Of a DNA stretch of 64,000 nucleotides, positions 43,866 through 52,858 are shown in pieces. The notes below the pieces were generated by a model, which was not told the DNA's origin, did no database searches, and was given only the letters and a program-made list of their open reading frames with translations. Each line of letters starts with the position of its first letter. The first letter of the stretch is position 1. The stretch comes from Cytobacillus firmus (GTDB lineage: Bacteria; Bacillota; Bacilli; Bacillales; Cytobacillaceae), in the NCBI RefSeq assembly GCF_023715565.1, contig NZ_JAMBOJ010000020.1:1-64000 (forward strand), in the 5' to 3' direction. A program made the translations under genes and the position numbers.

Positions 43866-44927
43866 ATGAGAAATGGATCTAAATATCTGCTTACTTCTGC
43901 AATAGGCATTGGCTTGATGACGGGATGCAACCAGTGGGCAGCACCTGAAAATGCCCTTCAGCCCGAGGAAAAAGTGCTGGCTGCAGAAACCCAGCAGCCT
44001 GAAGCAATCGCTCCGCACAAAGATTTAAATCAGAAGCCTATTCCATTGAAGATTGAAAGAGTCGGGGAGAATGAAGTGAATGTTGAAATGACTTCCCAAA
44101 TTACAGATATCGAGATCGATAAAGGAAAATTCTATAAAGCATGGACATTTAACGGGGAAGCACCTGGACCGGTAGTAGTTGTCAATGAAGGGGACACAAT
44201 CAATTTCACCTTAAAAAACATGGATCCGGCAATTCCGCACAGCATGGATTTTCACGCCGTACATGCAGCTCCATCAAAAGACTTCTCCAACGTCAAGCCT
44301 GATGAGACAGGAACATTTAGTTACCCTGCCAATAAACCGGGCGTGTTTATGTATCACTGCGGAACTTCACCGGTATTATCACATATCGCAAACGGAATGC
44401 ACGGAACGATTATTGTTAAGCCAAAAGCCGGCTATCCGACAGATAAAGAGATTGATAGAGAATATACAATTATTCAAAACGAATGGTATAAATACAATGA
44501 CCTTGATGATTTTACAAATGGGGTTCCGAGTCATGTGGTTTTCTCAACAAAGGCGCTTAAAGAGGGAAATCCTAATACAAATGGGGATACGTTCACACTT
44601 AAAGACAATCCGCTTCTGGCTAAAGTAGGGGATAAAGTACGGATATATGTAAATAATGTGGGGCCAAACGAAGTTAGCTCTTTCCATGTGGTTGGTACGG
44701 TATTTGATGATGTATACATTGACGGCAACCCTTTTAACCATTACAAAGGTCTCCAGACGGTCATGCTCCCGGCTAGCGGCGGAGCTGTTGTGGAATTTAC
44801 CGTAACGAAGGAAGGCAGCTACCCAATCGTGACGCATCAATTTAACCATGCACAAAAAGGAGCCGTCGCCATTCTAAAGGTAACTGCGACCGGTGAAGAC
44901 GACGGTAAGGCTACAATGAGCCACTAA
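43866..44927 (+). CDS. nirK: Copper-containing nitrite reductase, lipoprotein
   Basis: Reduces nitrite to nitric oxide in denitrification on the outer face of the membrane. A 353-aa protein with two cupredoxin domains. A lipobox LMTGC at residues 17-21 would anchor it to lipid. Copper ligands are seen in PHSMDFHAVHA near 123 (type 1 His, catalytic Asp, type 2 His), MYHCGTSPVLSHIANGM near 160 (His, Cys, His, Met) and VTHQFNH near 325; the second catalytic His is in SSFHVVG. AAAGGAGG precedes the ATG. An FNR-type promoter lies upstream, and nos accessory genes follow on the same strand. Confidence 0.95.
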   Translation: MRNGSKYLLTSAIGIGLMTGCNQWAAPENALQPEEKVLAAETQQPEAIAPHKDLNQKPIPLKIERVGENEVNVEMTSQITDIEIDKGKFYKAWTFNGEAPGPVVVVNEGDTINFTLKNMDPAIPHSMDFHAVHAAPSKDFSNVKPDETGTFSYPANKPGVFMYHCGTSPVLSHIANGMHGTIIVKPKAGYPTDKEIDREYTIIQNEWYKYNDLDDFTNGVPSHVVFSTKALKEGNPNTNGDTFTLKDNPLLAKVGDKVRIYVNNVGPNEVSSFHVVGTVFDDVYIDGNPFNHYKGLQTVMLPASGGAVVEFTVTKEGSYPIVTHQFNHAQKGAVAILKVTATGEDDGKATMSH

Positions 44928-44990
44928 ATATAAATAAACATCAACTCAAACTAAATTATACAAGAGAAAAATAAAAAAAGGAATACTTTT

Positions 44991-45016
44991 CCGGCTATCT
45001 TCTAAAAGATAGCCGG
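44991..45016 (+). other. Hairpin between nirK and nosD
   Basis: CCGGCTATCTT and AAGATAGCCGG form an 11-pair stem with a 4-nt loop. No T run follows, so it is more likely an mRNA stability or processing element than a full terminator. Confidence 0.6.
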
Positions 45017-45046
45017 AACGCATATTTCCGGGCAGGTGATCGCTGA

Positions 45047-46399
45047 GTGTATAAAAAAATCGGATGGTTTCTATTAATCTTCAGTATGATCCTGGCCGGA
45101 AAAGCTTCCGCTCAGGAATTCTCTGCAGCATCTTCAAAGGAGCTGAGAGAAGCGTTGTCGGATCCGAGTGTATCAGTCATTAAAATACAAACTGGAATAT
45201 ATGAAGGCAATTTTTCAATAGAGAGAAAAGTTCATATTATCGGGGATAAAGGAACAAGATTTATAGGATCTGAAAATGGCCATGTGCTGACAATTTCAGG
45301 TGATGATGTCATAGTCGAAAACCTTGAAGTGGAGGGTAGCGGTTCACAGAATGCCGGAATCTATGTGACAGGAGATCGTGCCTATCTTCAACATATAGCG
45401 TTGAGGAATGTTTTTCACGGCATATATGCAAGGAATTCATATGGACACCGGTTTGAAAATAATCTCATTACAAGCTTTCAGAGTAAGAACCGTCACAAGG
45501 GCTTTGGAATCTATTTGGTTGAAGCTCCGAATACTTCGGTTAAAAATAATTACTTCTTTCACACTCAGGACGGTGTTTATGTGTCCTATTCTGATTTTTG
45601 CGAGGTCTCAGGGAACATCATGTCCAAAGCACGCTATGGCGTGCACACAATGGATTCCCGTAATATTTTAATTGCTGACAATAGGGTGACCGAAAGCATC
45701 AACGGACTCATGATCATGCAAAGCTATGAAGTATTTATCCTGGAAAACTATTTTTATAAGAATACAGAAAATGAGGGTGCCGGGATTTTTATGTATGACA
45801 CATTTGATTCTAAAATTGCTTCCAATATTGTGAGGGGCAATTTCAGGGGAATGATTCTTGAAAATGCACAGCGGAACAGGCTTAAATTTAATCAGATTCA
45901 GGAAAATGATACCGGCCTGGTAATGGGGAAGAATTCAAATGATAATATCATTTATTTAAATAACTTTTCCGGGAATACAAAGCAAATCATCTCTGAAAAA
46001 GATAACAGGAATCTATTCAGCAAGGATACATATGGCAACTATTTTGATGATCATCAATTATTAAATCTGGATCAGGATCATAAAGTGGACTTTGCCTATA
46101 AAAGCGGGGATGTTTTTTATCAGATGGCAGATGAAGAGCCTTTACTGCAGATCTTTTATCAAAGTCCTGCCGTAGAATTGTGGAATATGATTGAACAATA
46201 CACTCCGATTCTATCAGATGCCTTTATCATGGATGAGTCACCGCTTGCTGAACCTGCACCTGTAAAACAGAAAGAACTCAAATCAGAAAAAAGGAATGCC
46301 CGTCCTAGCCGTGAACCTTCTTTAATCTTGTTCTATTTCCTTATCACTTTAACCAGTTTGTTTATATTGAATTATGGGAGGAAGCACTATGAAATTTAA
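45047..46399 (+). CDS. nosD: NosD-like right-handed beta-helix protein
   Basis: A 450-aa exported protein needed in known systems, with NosF and NosY, for maturation of the copper centre of nitrous oxide reductase. A signal peptide (ending ASAQ near residue 22) is followed by parallel beta-helix coils rich in asparagine and glycine (VENLEVEGSGSQNAGIYV, LENAQRNRLKFNQI) of the CASH/NosD type, and a C-terminal membrane anchor near 425-443. GTG 45047 is the start, after AGGTGAT. Its end overlaps nosL by 11 bp. Confidence 0.85.
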   Translation: MYKKIGWFLLIFSMILAGKASAQEFSAASSKELREALSDPSVSVIKIQTGIYEGNFSIERKVHIIGDKGTRFIGSENGHVLTISGDDVIVENLEVEGSGSQNAGIYVTGDRAYLQHIALRNVFHGIYARNSYGHRFENNLITSFQSKNRHKGFGIYLVEAPNTSVKNNYFFHTQDGVYVSYSDFCEVSGNIMSKARYGVHTMDSRNILIADNRVTESINGLMIMQSYEVFILENYFYKNTENEGAGIFMYDTFDSKIASNIVRGNFRGMILENAQRNRLKFNQIQENDTGLVMGKNSNDNIIYLNNFSGNTKQIISEKDNRNLFSKDTYGNYFDDHQLLNLDQDHKVDFAYKSGDVFYQMADEEPLLQIFYQSPAVELWNMIEQYTPILSDAFIMDESPLAEPAPVKQKELKSEKRNARPSREPSLILFYFLITLTSLFILNYGRKHYEI

Positions 46400-46862
46400 A
46401 CCTGTTCTCCTAATGGCTGTTCTCGCAATATTGCTGAGTGCTTGTTCTTCACCAGCTTCGGAGCCTGCAGAAATTAAACTGAATCAGGATAACTGTGATG
46501 CCTGTAACATGGGAATCGCTGATTTGGATTCTGCTGCACAGCTAATTTTAAAAAGTGGTGAGCCTGTATTGTTCGATGATATTGGATGTATGGCACAATA
46601 TTTACAGTCAGAGAAGCCTGAATATGAGGCTGCTTTTGTACATGATTATCTCAGCAGGGAATGGATATCGTTTGATGCTGCTGCATTTATACATCACAGC
46701 GATATTAACAGCCCCATGAGCTATGGAATAGCAGCTTTTGAATCATTGAAAAAAGCCAAGGAATACCGAAAGAAGCACGGTGGAACTGTATACTCCAAAG
46801 ATGAGCTTCTGGAAGCTGATATGAAGAGCTTTAAAGGAGACGGAAAGAACCACAGCCATTAA
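46389..46862 (+). CDS. nosL: NosL copper chaperone lipoprotein
   Basis: A 157-aa lipoprotein that binds Cu(I) for nitrous oxide reductase assembly. The lipobox is LLSAC near residue 19. NCDACNMGIAD near 38 carries the CXXC-Met metal motif, and LFDDIGCMAQYL near 62 and the C-terminal histidines complete the family pattern. The frame opens at 46374, but GGGAGGAAG places the start at ATG 46389, inside the end of nosD. Confidence 0.9.
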   Translation: MKFKPVLLMAVLAILLSACSSPASEPAEIKLNQDNCDACNMGIADLDSAAQLILKSGEPVLFDDIGCMAQYLQSEKPEYEAAFVHDYLSREWISFDAAAFIHHSDINSPMSYGIAAFESLKKAKEYRKKHGGTVYSKDELLEADMKSFKGDGKNHSH

Positions 46863-46892
46863 CGATATCCCTCAGCAGGAGGAGGAATCAAG

Positions 46893-47846
46893 ATGAATCC
46901 CGTACTTTTGTATACTATGACAAAACATGAACTGCGGCTTCTGTTAAGAAGCAGATGGCTTGTAAATTTTATGATTCTATTTTTCTTTCTGGCAGTTCTC
47001 CTTTATTTGTATGGCCTTCAGTCTGCTAAATCCGATCCTGCTGAAGTAACGTATGGGCTGGACGGTGTTAATGACAATATTGAGACAATGGGTGTGAACC
47101 CGGAATATTACGGCCTTAAAGAAATAAAGGCGGAAGAGGGCAATGCAGCGGGATTCAGCCAGTCCGCCTACAACCGTTCGATTGCCATGCTGATCAATCT
47201 ATCTCTTTGGATGATCCCGGTCATCTGCATGATTCTTGGCGGGAGTTCCATTATTGCCGATAAAGAAAATGGGCGATTATCCTTATACAGAACCTATCAG
47301 GCATCTTCAGGATACTATCTGATCAGTAAATTCCTGTCTTTAGTCCTCTCGTTATTTTTTGTAACAGGTATTTCATATGGGTTATTCGGCTTGATTTTCT
47401 CTTTAGCAGGCAGCTCTTTTGCAGCCCATATTTATCAGGTTTTTCTGCTGGTGAATATGATTTTAATCCTTGTATTTTCAGCGGCATCCTTACTGATTGG
47501 AGCCCTTTCCAAAACAAGGATGCAGGGACTGTCAGCAGCCATTTTATTATGGATTTTAATGGTGTTTGTATACGAATTTATCATCTTTACTATTATCGGG
47601 TGGGTTCCATATGCATTCAAGCAAAACAGCCTGTTCTTGTTTATCCTTCTGAACCCGGTTGAATCCGTCCGCGTATGGTCGATCTCTAAATTGAATTCTG
47701 AATATGTATTTGGACCTGAATACCTCATAATCGAAAAGTGGGGGGCAAATGGGTCTTTAGCAATTGCCCTAACAGTATCCATCTCACTCATAATTCTTAT
47801 CACCATCCTATCTTCAGCCCGGCTTTTAACGAAAAGAGGTGTATAA
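46893..47846 (+). CDS. nosY: NosY-like ABC transporter permease
   Basis: A 317-aa ABC-2 type permease with six membrane segments (about residues 22-42, 105-125, 150-172, 180-202, 212-235, 290-310). It starts TKHELRLLLRSRWLVNFMI, as in permeases of the Nos/YhaP type, and has IADKENGRLSLY near 125. It works with NosF and NosD in copper-site maturation in known systems. A ribosome site GGAGGAGG precedes ATG 46893, and it is 2 bp from nosF. Confidence 0.85.
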   Translation: MNPVLLYTMTKHELRLLLRSRWLVNFMILFFFLAVLLYLYGLQSAKSDPAEVTYGLDGVNDNIETMGVNPEYYGLKEIKAEEGNAAGFSQSAYNRSIAMLINLSLWMIPVICMILGGSSIIADKENGRLSLYRTYQASSGYYLISKFLSLVLSLFFVTGISYGLFGLIFSLAGSSFAAHIYQVFLLVNMILILVFSAASLLIGALSKTRMQGLSAAILLWILMVFVYEFIIFTIIGWVPYAFKQNSLFLFILLNPVESVRVWSISKLNSEYVFGPEYLIIEKWGANGSLAIALTVSISLIILITILSSARLLTKRGV

Positions 47847-47847
47847 A

Positions 47848-48546
47848 ATGATAGTGGAATTGAAGGAGTTATCGAAAGCATATAAAAAGAAGACAGTATT
47901 AGCACCGCTGAATCTCCACATTGATCAGGGGGAATGTATCGTATTATGCGGGGGGAATGGAGCCGGAAAAAGTACGATGATTAAGATGCTTACAGGTGTT
48001 GAAAGTCCTACCACTGGAAGTGTGGTGTTCCATTCGAAACAGCGGAAGCCATTTGCTTACATGCCTGACCAGATGATGTTTCCTGCAGAGCTTACCCCCT
48101 ATGAAATCCTTGATTATTATAGACGATTCTTAAATAAGAACAAGGAAACGATCAAATTGGCTTTAGAAAAAACTGGCTTATGGAGCGAACGGAACCAGAA
48201 AGCTGGAGGATTTTCAAAAGGGATGAGTCAGCGTCTTAATCTGGCTCAATGTCTGCTCGCCGATACGGACATCTATATCCTTGATGAACCGACAGACGGA
48301 TTGGATCCCTATTGGGTTATTCAGCTGAAAAAGATAATAAAGGAGTTGAAAGTTAAGAATAAAACGATCATTATCAGCAGCCACATTATGAGAGACGCTA
48401 TAGAAATCGCCGACAAACTGATTATCTTATTTAACGGGAAAATAAAATTTCACGGAACACTTGATCAAGCTTACAGAGAATACAAATGTTCCTCATTAGA
48501 GGAGGTATTCCTTTCTATACATAAAAAGGAACACCAATCGGACTGA
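47848..48546 (+). CDS. nosF: NosF-like ABC transporter ATPase
   Basis: A 232-aa ATPase driving NosY. Walker A GGNGAGKST near residue 34, signature FSKGMSQRLNLAQ near 125, Walker B IYILDEPTDGLDP near 145, and the switch histidine in ISSHIMRD near 176. GTG 47839 is in frame, but AGAGG favours ATG 47848. Last gene of the nirK-nosDLYF run. No nosZ follows or precedes it in the window. Confidence 0.9.
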   Translation: MIVELKELSKAYKKKTVLAPLNLHIDQGECIVLCGGNGAGKSTMIKMLTGVESPTTGSVVFHSKQRKPFAYMPDQMMFPAELTPYEILDYYRRFLNKNKETIKLALEKTGLWSERNQKAGGFSKGMSQRLNLAQCLLADTDIYILDEPTDGLDPYWVIQLKKIIKELKVKNKTIIISSHIMRDAIEIADKLIILFNGKIKFHGTLDQAYREYKCSSLEEVFLSIHKKEHQSD

Positions 48547-48551
48547 AACAA

Positions 48552-48582
48552 AGAGCGATTCCATTTAGGAACCGCTTTTTTG
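48552..48582 (+). terminator. Terminator of the nos gene run
   Basis: AGCGATTCC and GGAACCGCT pair with one mismatch, followed by six Ts. It overlaps the end of the converging gene. Confidence 0.7.
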
Positions 48583-49836
48583 ACCATTGTTTTCATAAAA
48601 TGAATATTGTTCAACATCCTTTGCCCATAGCTTCGCATTTTTTCCGTTAAGCTCAGCAACCCATATGTCTCCTTTTTGCCCGGCAAGCTTTTTTCTGACC
48701 CAAGTTAATTTGCCGGCCGTCTTTAAATAAAGAGGGTTATAATCTCCAATTGAATTTTTGGGATAGGTGATTCTCGTCTGCTGGGTTTTATTGAGCTGAA
48801 TCAGACATAGTGTTGGTTCGGGCCGCCGTTGCGGATCGTTTGACCATTCGCTTTCATCTACGCGTGAAGCTACGAGCCTTTCATTATCCACCCACGTAAA
48901 GCCCATTTCCGCAAATTTAGCAGGGGTAAGGTTCAAGGTTTTAAAAGCTGGCAATTCAGCCACCTTCAATTTTTTGTTTTTGAAGCCCATGACAATTCTG
49001 CCCCCGCCCGCAATGTAGCCCAATAAATTCCTTCCCGGCGCCCACTTAGGAACGTCCAGATGAAGGATCATCTCATCAAGAACTTCAAAATTCTTCCCAT
49101 CAGGAGAAATGACACAAACCATATCACTGTCCATAGCCAGGGATGCAGTTGGACTCACTATGAAAGAGATCCATTTCCCGTCCGGTGAGAATTCCAACGT
49201 GGTAGCGTTTATGGACATAATGGTTGCCTTGCCGTTGCCTATTTCCTTAGGTATAGTAAAGATCGGTTTCACATGCTGAGTCAAATTCATGTCCTCAAGT
49301 TGTTCCGGCAGCTGAACCTTATATAGAATGGGACTGGTCCAGCCGTCCGGCTTTAAGACGGCGCTTGATGATAAAATAAATCCTTTTCCGTCAGGATACC
49401 AATTATAATCATCTACTCCTAAAGCGATATTATGGAATTGATCCAGATCCGATATGTTTAAGACTCCGTTGCTGGTGAAAGCAATCCTATAATCGGAAGG
49501 TGCCCATTTGGCATTCCCGCCCCCTTGAATAATCCTTTTATGCTTCTTTGACTTTACATTGTATACCCATATCTCTGTGCTGTTTTCCATATCAGGCGCT
49601 TGGGGTTCCTGCGATTTTTTTTCGTATAGGAGCCATTGGCCATCATAGGACCACTTTGGCGTATTTGTGAAATTTCCAGGTTCCGCAGTAATCTGTTCTT
49701 CAGCCGCTCCGGTCTTGATCCACAAATAGCCATTTCGTATAAAAGCTGCCTGCAAATGGTTTTCTGCCGTATCTCCCCATGCATCTGACGGGATAATAAA
49801 CAGGAAGCAGCAAAGCAGCAAAATCAGCTTGCGCAT
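48565..49836 (-). CDS. Exported TolB-like beta-propeller protein
   Basis: A protein of about 423 aa with a signal peptide (MRKLILLLCCFLFIIPSDAWG). The rest is made of WD40/PD40-like blades with repeated WSPDGKW-type strings, seen as PKWSYDGQWLLYE, AKWAPSDYRIAF, YNWYPDGKGFIL, LEFSPDGKWISF and PKWAPGRNLLGY. Such domains usually bind proteins or peptides. An in-frame TTG at 49857 exists, but ATG 49836 begins the signal peptide and AAGGAAG precedes it. No catalytic site seen. It converges on the nos genes and need not be related to them. Confidence 0.7.
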   Translation of the reverse strand: MRKLILLLCCFLFIIPSDAWGDTAENHLQAAFIRNGYLWIKTGAAEEQITAEPGNFTNTPKWSYDGQWLLYEKKSQEPQAPDMENSTEIWVYNVKSKKHKRIIQGGGNAKWAPSDYRIAFTSNGVLNISDLDQFHNIALGVDDYNWYPDGKGFILSSSAVLKPDGWTSPILYKVQLPEQLEDMNLTQHVKPIFTIPKEIGNGKATIMSINATTLEFSPDGKWISFIVSPTASLAMDSDMVCVISPDGKNFEVLDEMILHLDVPKWAPGRNLLGYIAGGGRIVMGFKNKKLKVAELPAFKTLNLTPAKFAEMGFTWVDNERLVASRVDESEWSNDPQRRPEPTLCLIQLNKTQQTRITYPKNSIGDYNPLYLKTAGKLTWVRKKLAGQKGDIWVAELNGKNAKLWAKDVEQYSFYENNGQKSGS

Positions 49837-49910
49837 ATTCTTCTCATCTTCCTTCAAGTTACTTAATCATGCTTATTATGGACAAAGAGTGTTATTTTAT
49901 CGCAGTCTAA

Positions 49911-50147
49911 CGGGCAGTAAGACCCCCACTTCAAGACTCAGAGGAATCCAAGGAGGATAAGCGGGGGTCAAACTGCTCGTAAAGGCCCGATTGGTGAGAT
50001 ACAGTGAAACTTGCCGACGCGCAGGCAGAGGCTTAGTTGAACCAATCGGGTTCGTAGTGTCGATTGATAGAAGCGCTAGCGGAGATCTTAGCGACACTAG
50101 AACGCGACTAACAATCAGTGGGGGATAAGGAAAACCCCCACTGATTG
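49911..50147. ncRNA. Four-hairpin structured noncoding element
   Basis: About 240 bp with four consecutive helices: CGGGCAGT-GACCCCC with GGGGGTC-ACTGCTCG (49911-49979); CCCGATTGGT with ACCAATCGGG (49986-50050) enclosing TTGCC/GGCAG; TAGTGTCG with CGACACTA (50055-50099); and a perfect 13-bp CAATCAGTGGGGG with CCCCCACTGATTG (50112-50147). No credible ORF. It may be a structured RNA, or the noncoding end of an IS605/TnpB-type element. Strand is unknown. Confidence 0.5.
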
Positions 50148-50326
50148 AAGTTTCACTTTATTGAAAGCAAATGAAAGAGCAGATTGAATAAAAGCTATAA
50201 GTTTTCGATATAATTTCAATTACTTTAAAATGATGGTTTAGCAGATAAAATTGCCCAGCTCCGTTTTTTCGGATGCTAAACAGGGAAAAACACTTAAAAA
50301 CGGATTAATATTGGAGGAAATCAACT

Positions 50327-51556
50327 TTGTTCATTGCTATTGTATTTTTTATGTTCATGTCCTTTTTCCTGTCAGGAAGTGAGACTGCCTTAACGGCTGT
50401 TAACAAAATGAAATTAAAATCCAGAGCAGATAATAATGATAAGAAAGCACAAAGAATTTTGGATGTGGTATCAAAGCCTGATGAGATGATTACATCCATT
50501 TTGATTGGCAATAATATTGCAAATATCATGCTGCCTACACTGGTTACTATCATTGCGCTTGACTATGATTTCAACGTAGGGGTGGCAACGGGTATTCTGA
50601 CTGTAGCACTCATTTTATTTGCGGAAGTTCTACCAAAATCCATCGCTGCAAGCTTTGCCGACAAAATTGCTTATCTTGTATTTCCGGTCATTAGAATCCT
50701 AATGCTGATCTTAAAGCCAGTGACTTTTCTAATATCCAGGTTCACGGGGGGAATCATTAAATTTCTTTCAAAAAATAATGGAGATGCTGTATCTGTATCC
50801 AAGGAAGAGCTTATTACCATGGTTGATATAGCAGCAAGCGAAGGAACCTTCCATCAAGAAGAAACACAACGAATTAAAGGAATCATTGACTTTTATAATT
50901 TAGATGTCAGCGATGCGCTAAAAACACCGCGAATGGAGATTGAAGGCATTCCATATGAAGCAACGATAGATGAAGCAAAGAATATTGTGCTGGATAATCG
51001 TTTTACAAGATATCCGGTGTACAAAGATAATATGGATAACATTATCGGGGTTTTCCATGCTAAGGTTTTGCTCTCATGGTCCAATCAGCCAGAGAAATCC
51101 CTAAAGGATTTTACCGACTTAGAGCCTTTATTTGTCTATGAATTTCATAGCATTGACAAAGTATTCAAAATGATGATGAAAGAAAGGAAACACCTGGCCA
51201 TTGTTCTTGATGAATATGGCGGAACGAAAGGCATCATCACCCATGAGGATATTCTTGAAGCAATGCTGGGCCAGGAAATTGAAGACGAAACGGATGAAAA
51301 TGCAGAAGTACTGATTGACGAATTAACGGAAAACCATATTATGGTTCATGGGAAACTGGCAATCCGCAGAATCAATGAAGTATTTAAAACAAAAATTCCC
51401 GAAGAGGAAGACATTCTTGCAGGATTTTTATTAAAAGAACTGGGGCATTTTCCTGAAGAAGGGGAAACATTCGAATACCACCATCTACATTTTGAAATAA
51501 AGTCAATTGAAGCCAGCAGAATTAAATTGGTCGATATTAAGAAAAAAACACCTTGA
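50327..51556 (+). CDS. CNNM/CorC (hemolysin C) family protein with CBS domains
   Basis: A 409-aa membrane protein. Residues 1-175 form the DUF21/CNNM membrane domain with SGSETALTAVNKMKLK near 15 and NNIANIMLPTLVT near 62. Two CBS domains follow (about 195-320), with FTRYPVYKDNMDNIIGV and LAIVLDEYGGTKGIITHEDILEA. The C-terminus is a CorC/HlyC domain with ILAGFLLKELGHFP. Family members are linked to magnesium or cobalt homeostasis. The start is TTG 50327, nine bases after GGAGG. A terminator follows. Confidence 0.9.
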   Translation: MFIAIVFFMFMSFFLSGSETALTAVNKMKLKSRADNNDKKAQRILDVVSKPDEMITSILIGNNIANIMLPTLVTIIALDYDFNVGVATGILTVALILFAEVLPKSIAASFADKIAYLVFPVIRILMLILKPVTFLISRFTGGIIKFLSKNNGDAVSVSKEELITMVDIAASEGTFHQEETQRIKGIIDFYNLDVSDALKTPRMEIEGIPYEATIDEAKNIVLDNRFTRYPVYKDNMDNIIGVFHAKVLLSWSNQPEKSLKDFTDLEPLFVYEFHSIDKVFKMMMKERKHLAIVLDEYGGTKGIITHEDILEAMLGQEIEDETDENAEVLIDELTENHIMVHGKLAIRRINEVFKTKIPEEEDILAGFLLKELGHFPEEGETFEYHHLHFEIKSIEASRIKLVDIKKKTP

Positions 51557-51562
51557 TGTATA

Positions 51563-51600
51563 TGAGCATTATTTTCCCGACGGAAATAATGCTTTTTTAT
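51563..51600 (+). terminator. Rho-independent terminator
   Basis: AGCATTATTT and AAATAATGCT enclose TCCCGACGG and are followed by six Ts. Confidence 0.85.
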
Positions 51601-51734
51601 TATAAATAAATAAGCCAGGAAAGAATGGGGGACAATAGTTACAGGAATATAAAAAATATATTTTTATTTTCTGAAAAATAGGTCTTTTTTAGTATATAAT
51701 ATAATTAAAATAAAATTTCCGAGGTGAGCTTAAC

Positions 51735-51884
51735 ATGGAAAACAAACCATTTCATTATGACGGAAGCGTGCAAATGAACTACGAAACAGACAGTGAAGCA
51801 ACTTCAAGTATTCCTTTTGAAATAACGGATGAAATGAGAAAGAGTATCGGAACCAATCCATATTCAACTAAAGAACAAGAATAA
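51735..51884 (+). CDS. Small hypothetical protein (49 aa)
   Basis: I do not recognise this protein. ATG 51735 follows GAGGTGAGC, and TATAAT at 51695-51700 lies a suitable distance upstream as a -10 element. The product is acidic and soluble, starting MENKPFHYDGSVQMNYE and containing SIPFEITDEMRKSIG. A rho-independent terminator begins four bases after the stop. Promoter, ribosome site, frame and terminator together support a real gene. Function unknown. Confidence 0.7.
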   Translation: MENKPFHYDGSVQMNYETDSEATSSIPFEITDEMRKSIGTNPYSTKEQE

Positions 51885-51888
51885 ATAT

Positions 51889-51913
51889 GGACCCAATGAG
51901 GGTTCTTTTTTTT
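51889..51913 (+). terminator. Terminator of the 49-aa gene
   Basis: GGACCC and GGGTTC enclose a 5-nt loop, followed by eight Ts. Confidence 0.8.
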
Positions 51914-52098
51914 TGAGATTTTCTACTATAAATTTTGGGTATTAAAATATACCATGAGCAAATCATTTGAAAATCTTTTTTAATTTGAATATGATTATCT
52001 CGGATTAAGAATAAAAATGATCATTCTGCAGGATGAATACATATTTTACTTCTGATTCAAACTATATTGACTACTCAAATTGGAAAGGTGATAACATT

Positions 52099-52734
52099 AT
52101 GGCTCAGGTATTATATATCACAGCACACCCTCATGATGATAAGGTGTCCTATAGCATGGCAGCAGGAAAAGCATTTATTGATTCGTACAAGGATGCTAAT
52201 CCAAATGACGAAATCGTTCATATTGATTTATACAAGGAAAATATCCCGGCAATCGATGTTGATGTTTTCAGCGGATGGGGCAAGCTTCAGTCAGGCAAAG
52301 GTTTCGATGAACTGTCTGAAGATGAAAAGACAAAAGTAGGCCGCTTATCCGAACTAAGCGAGCAGTTTGTTGCAGCTGATAAATATGTGTTTGTTACACC
52401 GCTTTGGAACTTCTCGTTCCCTCCGGTAATGAAAGCGTATCTTGATTCTGTGGCAGTAGCAGGCAAGACATTTAAATATACAGCTGAAGGCCCAATCGGG
52501 TTATTGACTGACAAAAAGGCAATTCACATTCAGGCTCGTGGAGGCATCTATTCCGAAGGGCCTGCAGCAGAGATGGAAATGGGTCACCGCTATTTAACAG
52601 TATTAATGCAATTCTTCGGCGTTCCTTCATTCGACGGTCTGTTTGTGGAAGGGCACAATGCAATGCCTGATAAAGCAGAAGAAATCAAAGCTGATGCAAT
52701 TGCCCGGGCAAAAGACAAAGCGAAAACATTCTAA
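52099..52734 (+). CDS. azoR: FMN-dependent NADH-azoreductase
   Basis: A 211-aa flavodoxin-fold quinone and azo-dye reductase using NADH. The sequence starts [20 protein letters not shown], with the FMN loop [19 protein letters not shown] near residue 100 and [24 protein letters not shown] near 145 (in parts: [15 protein letters not shown]), which match AzoR/AcpD. A longer frame opens at 52033, but AAAGGTGAT sets ATG 52099. Usually protects against electrophilic quinones. Monocistronic with its own terminator. Confidence 0.9.
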   Translation: MAQVLYITAHPHDDKVSYSMAAGKAFIDSYKDANPNDEIVHIDLYKENIPAIDVDVFSGWGKLQSGKGFDELSEDEKTKVGRLSELSEQFVAADKYVFVTPLWNFSFPPVMKAYLDSVAVAGKTFKYTAEGPIGLLTDKKAIHIQARGGIYSEGPAAEMEMGHRYLTVLMQFFGVPSFDGLFVEGHNAMPDKAEEIKADAIARAKDKAKTF

Positions 52735-52736
52735 AC

Positions 52737-52769
52737 AAAAGCAGCGGATTTCCGCTGCTTTTTCTTTTT
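52737..52769 (+). terminator. Rho-independent terminator after azoR
   Basis: AAAGCAGCGGA and TCCGCTGCTTT form an almost perfect stem, then a T-rich tail. Confidence 0.85.
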
Positions 52770-52858
52770 GAATAGGCATCTATAAGTAGAGCTCTTGTCC
52801 CGTAAGAATAGTATAATACAGGAAGTTAATACGCTGGGAACGAAAGGGGGAAAGCTTT

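Noticed and set aside
49897-50097. 66-aa minus-strand frame in the four-hairpin element
   Set aside because: Lies entirely in paired noncoding structure, lacks a ribosome site and shows no protein-like pattern.
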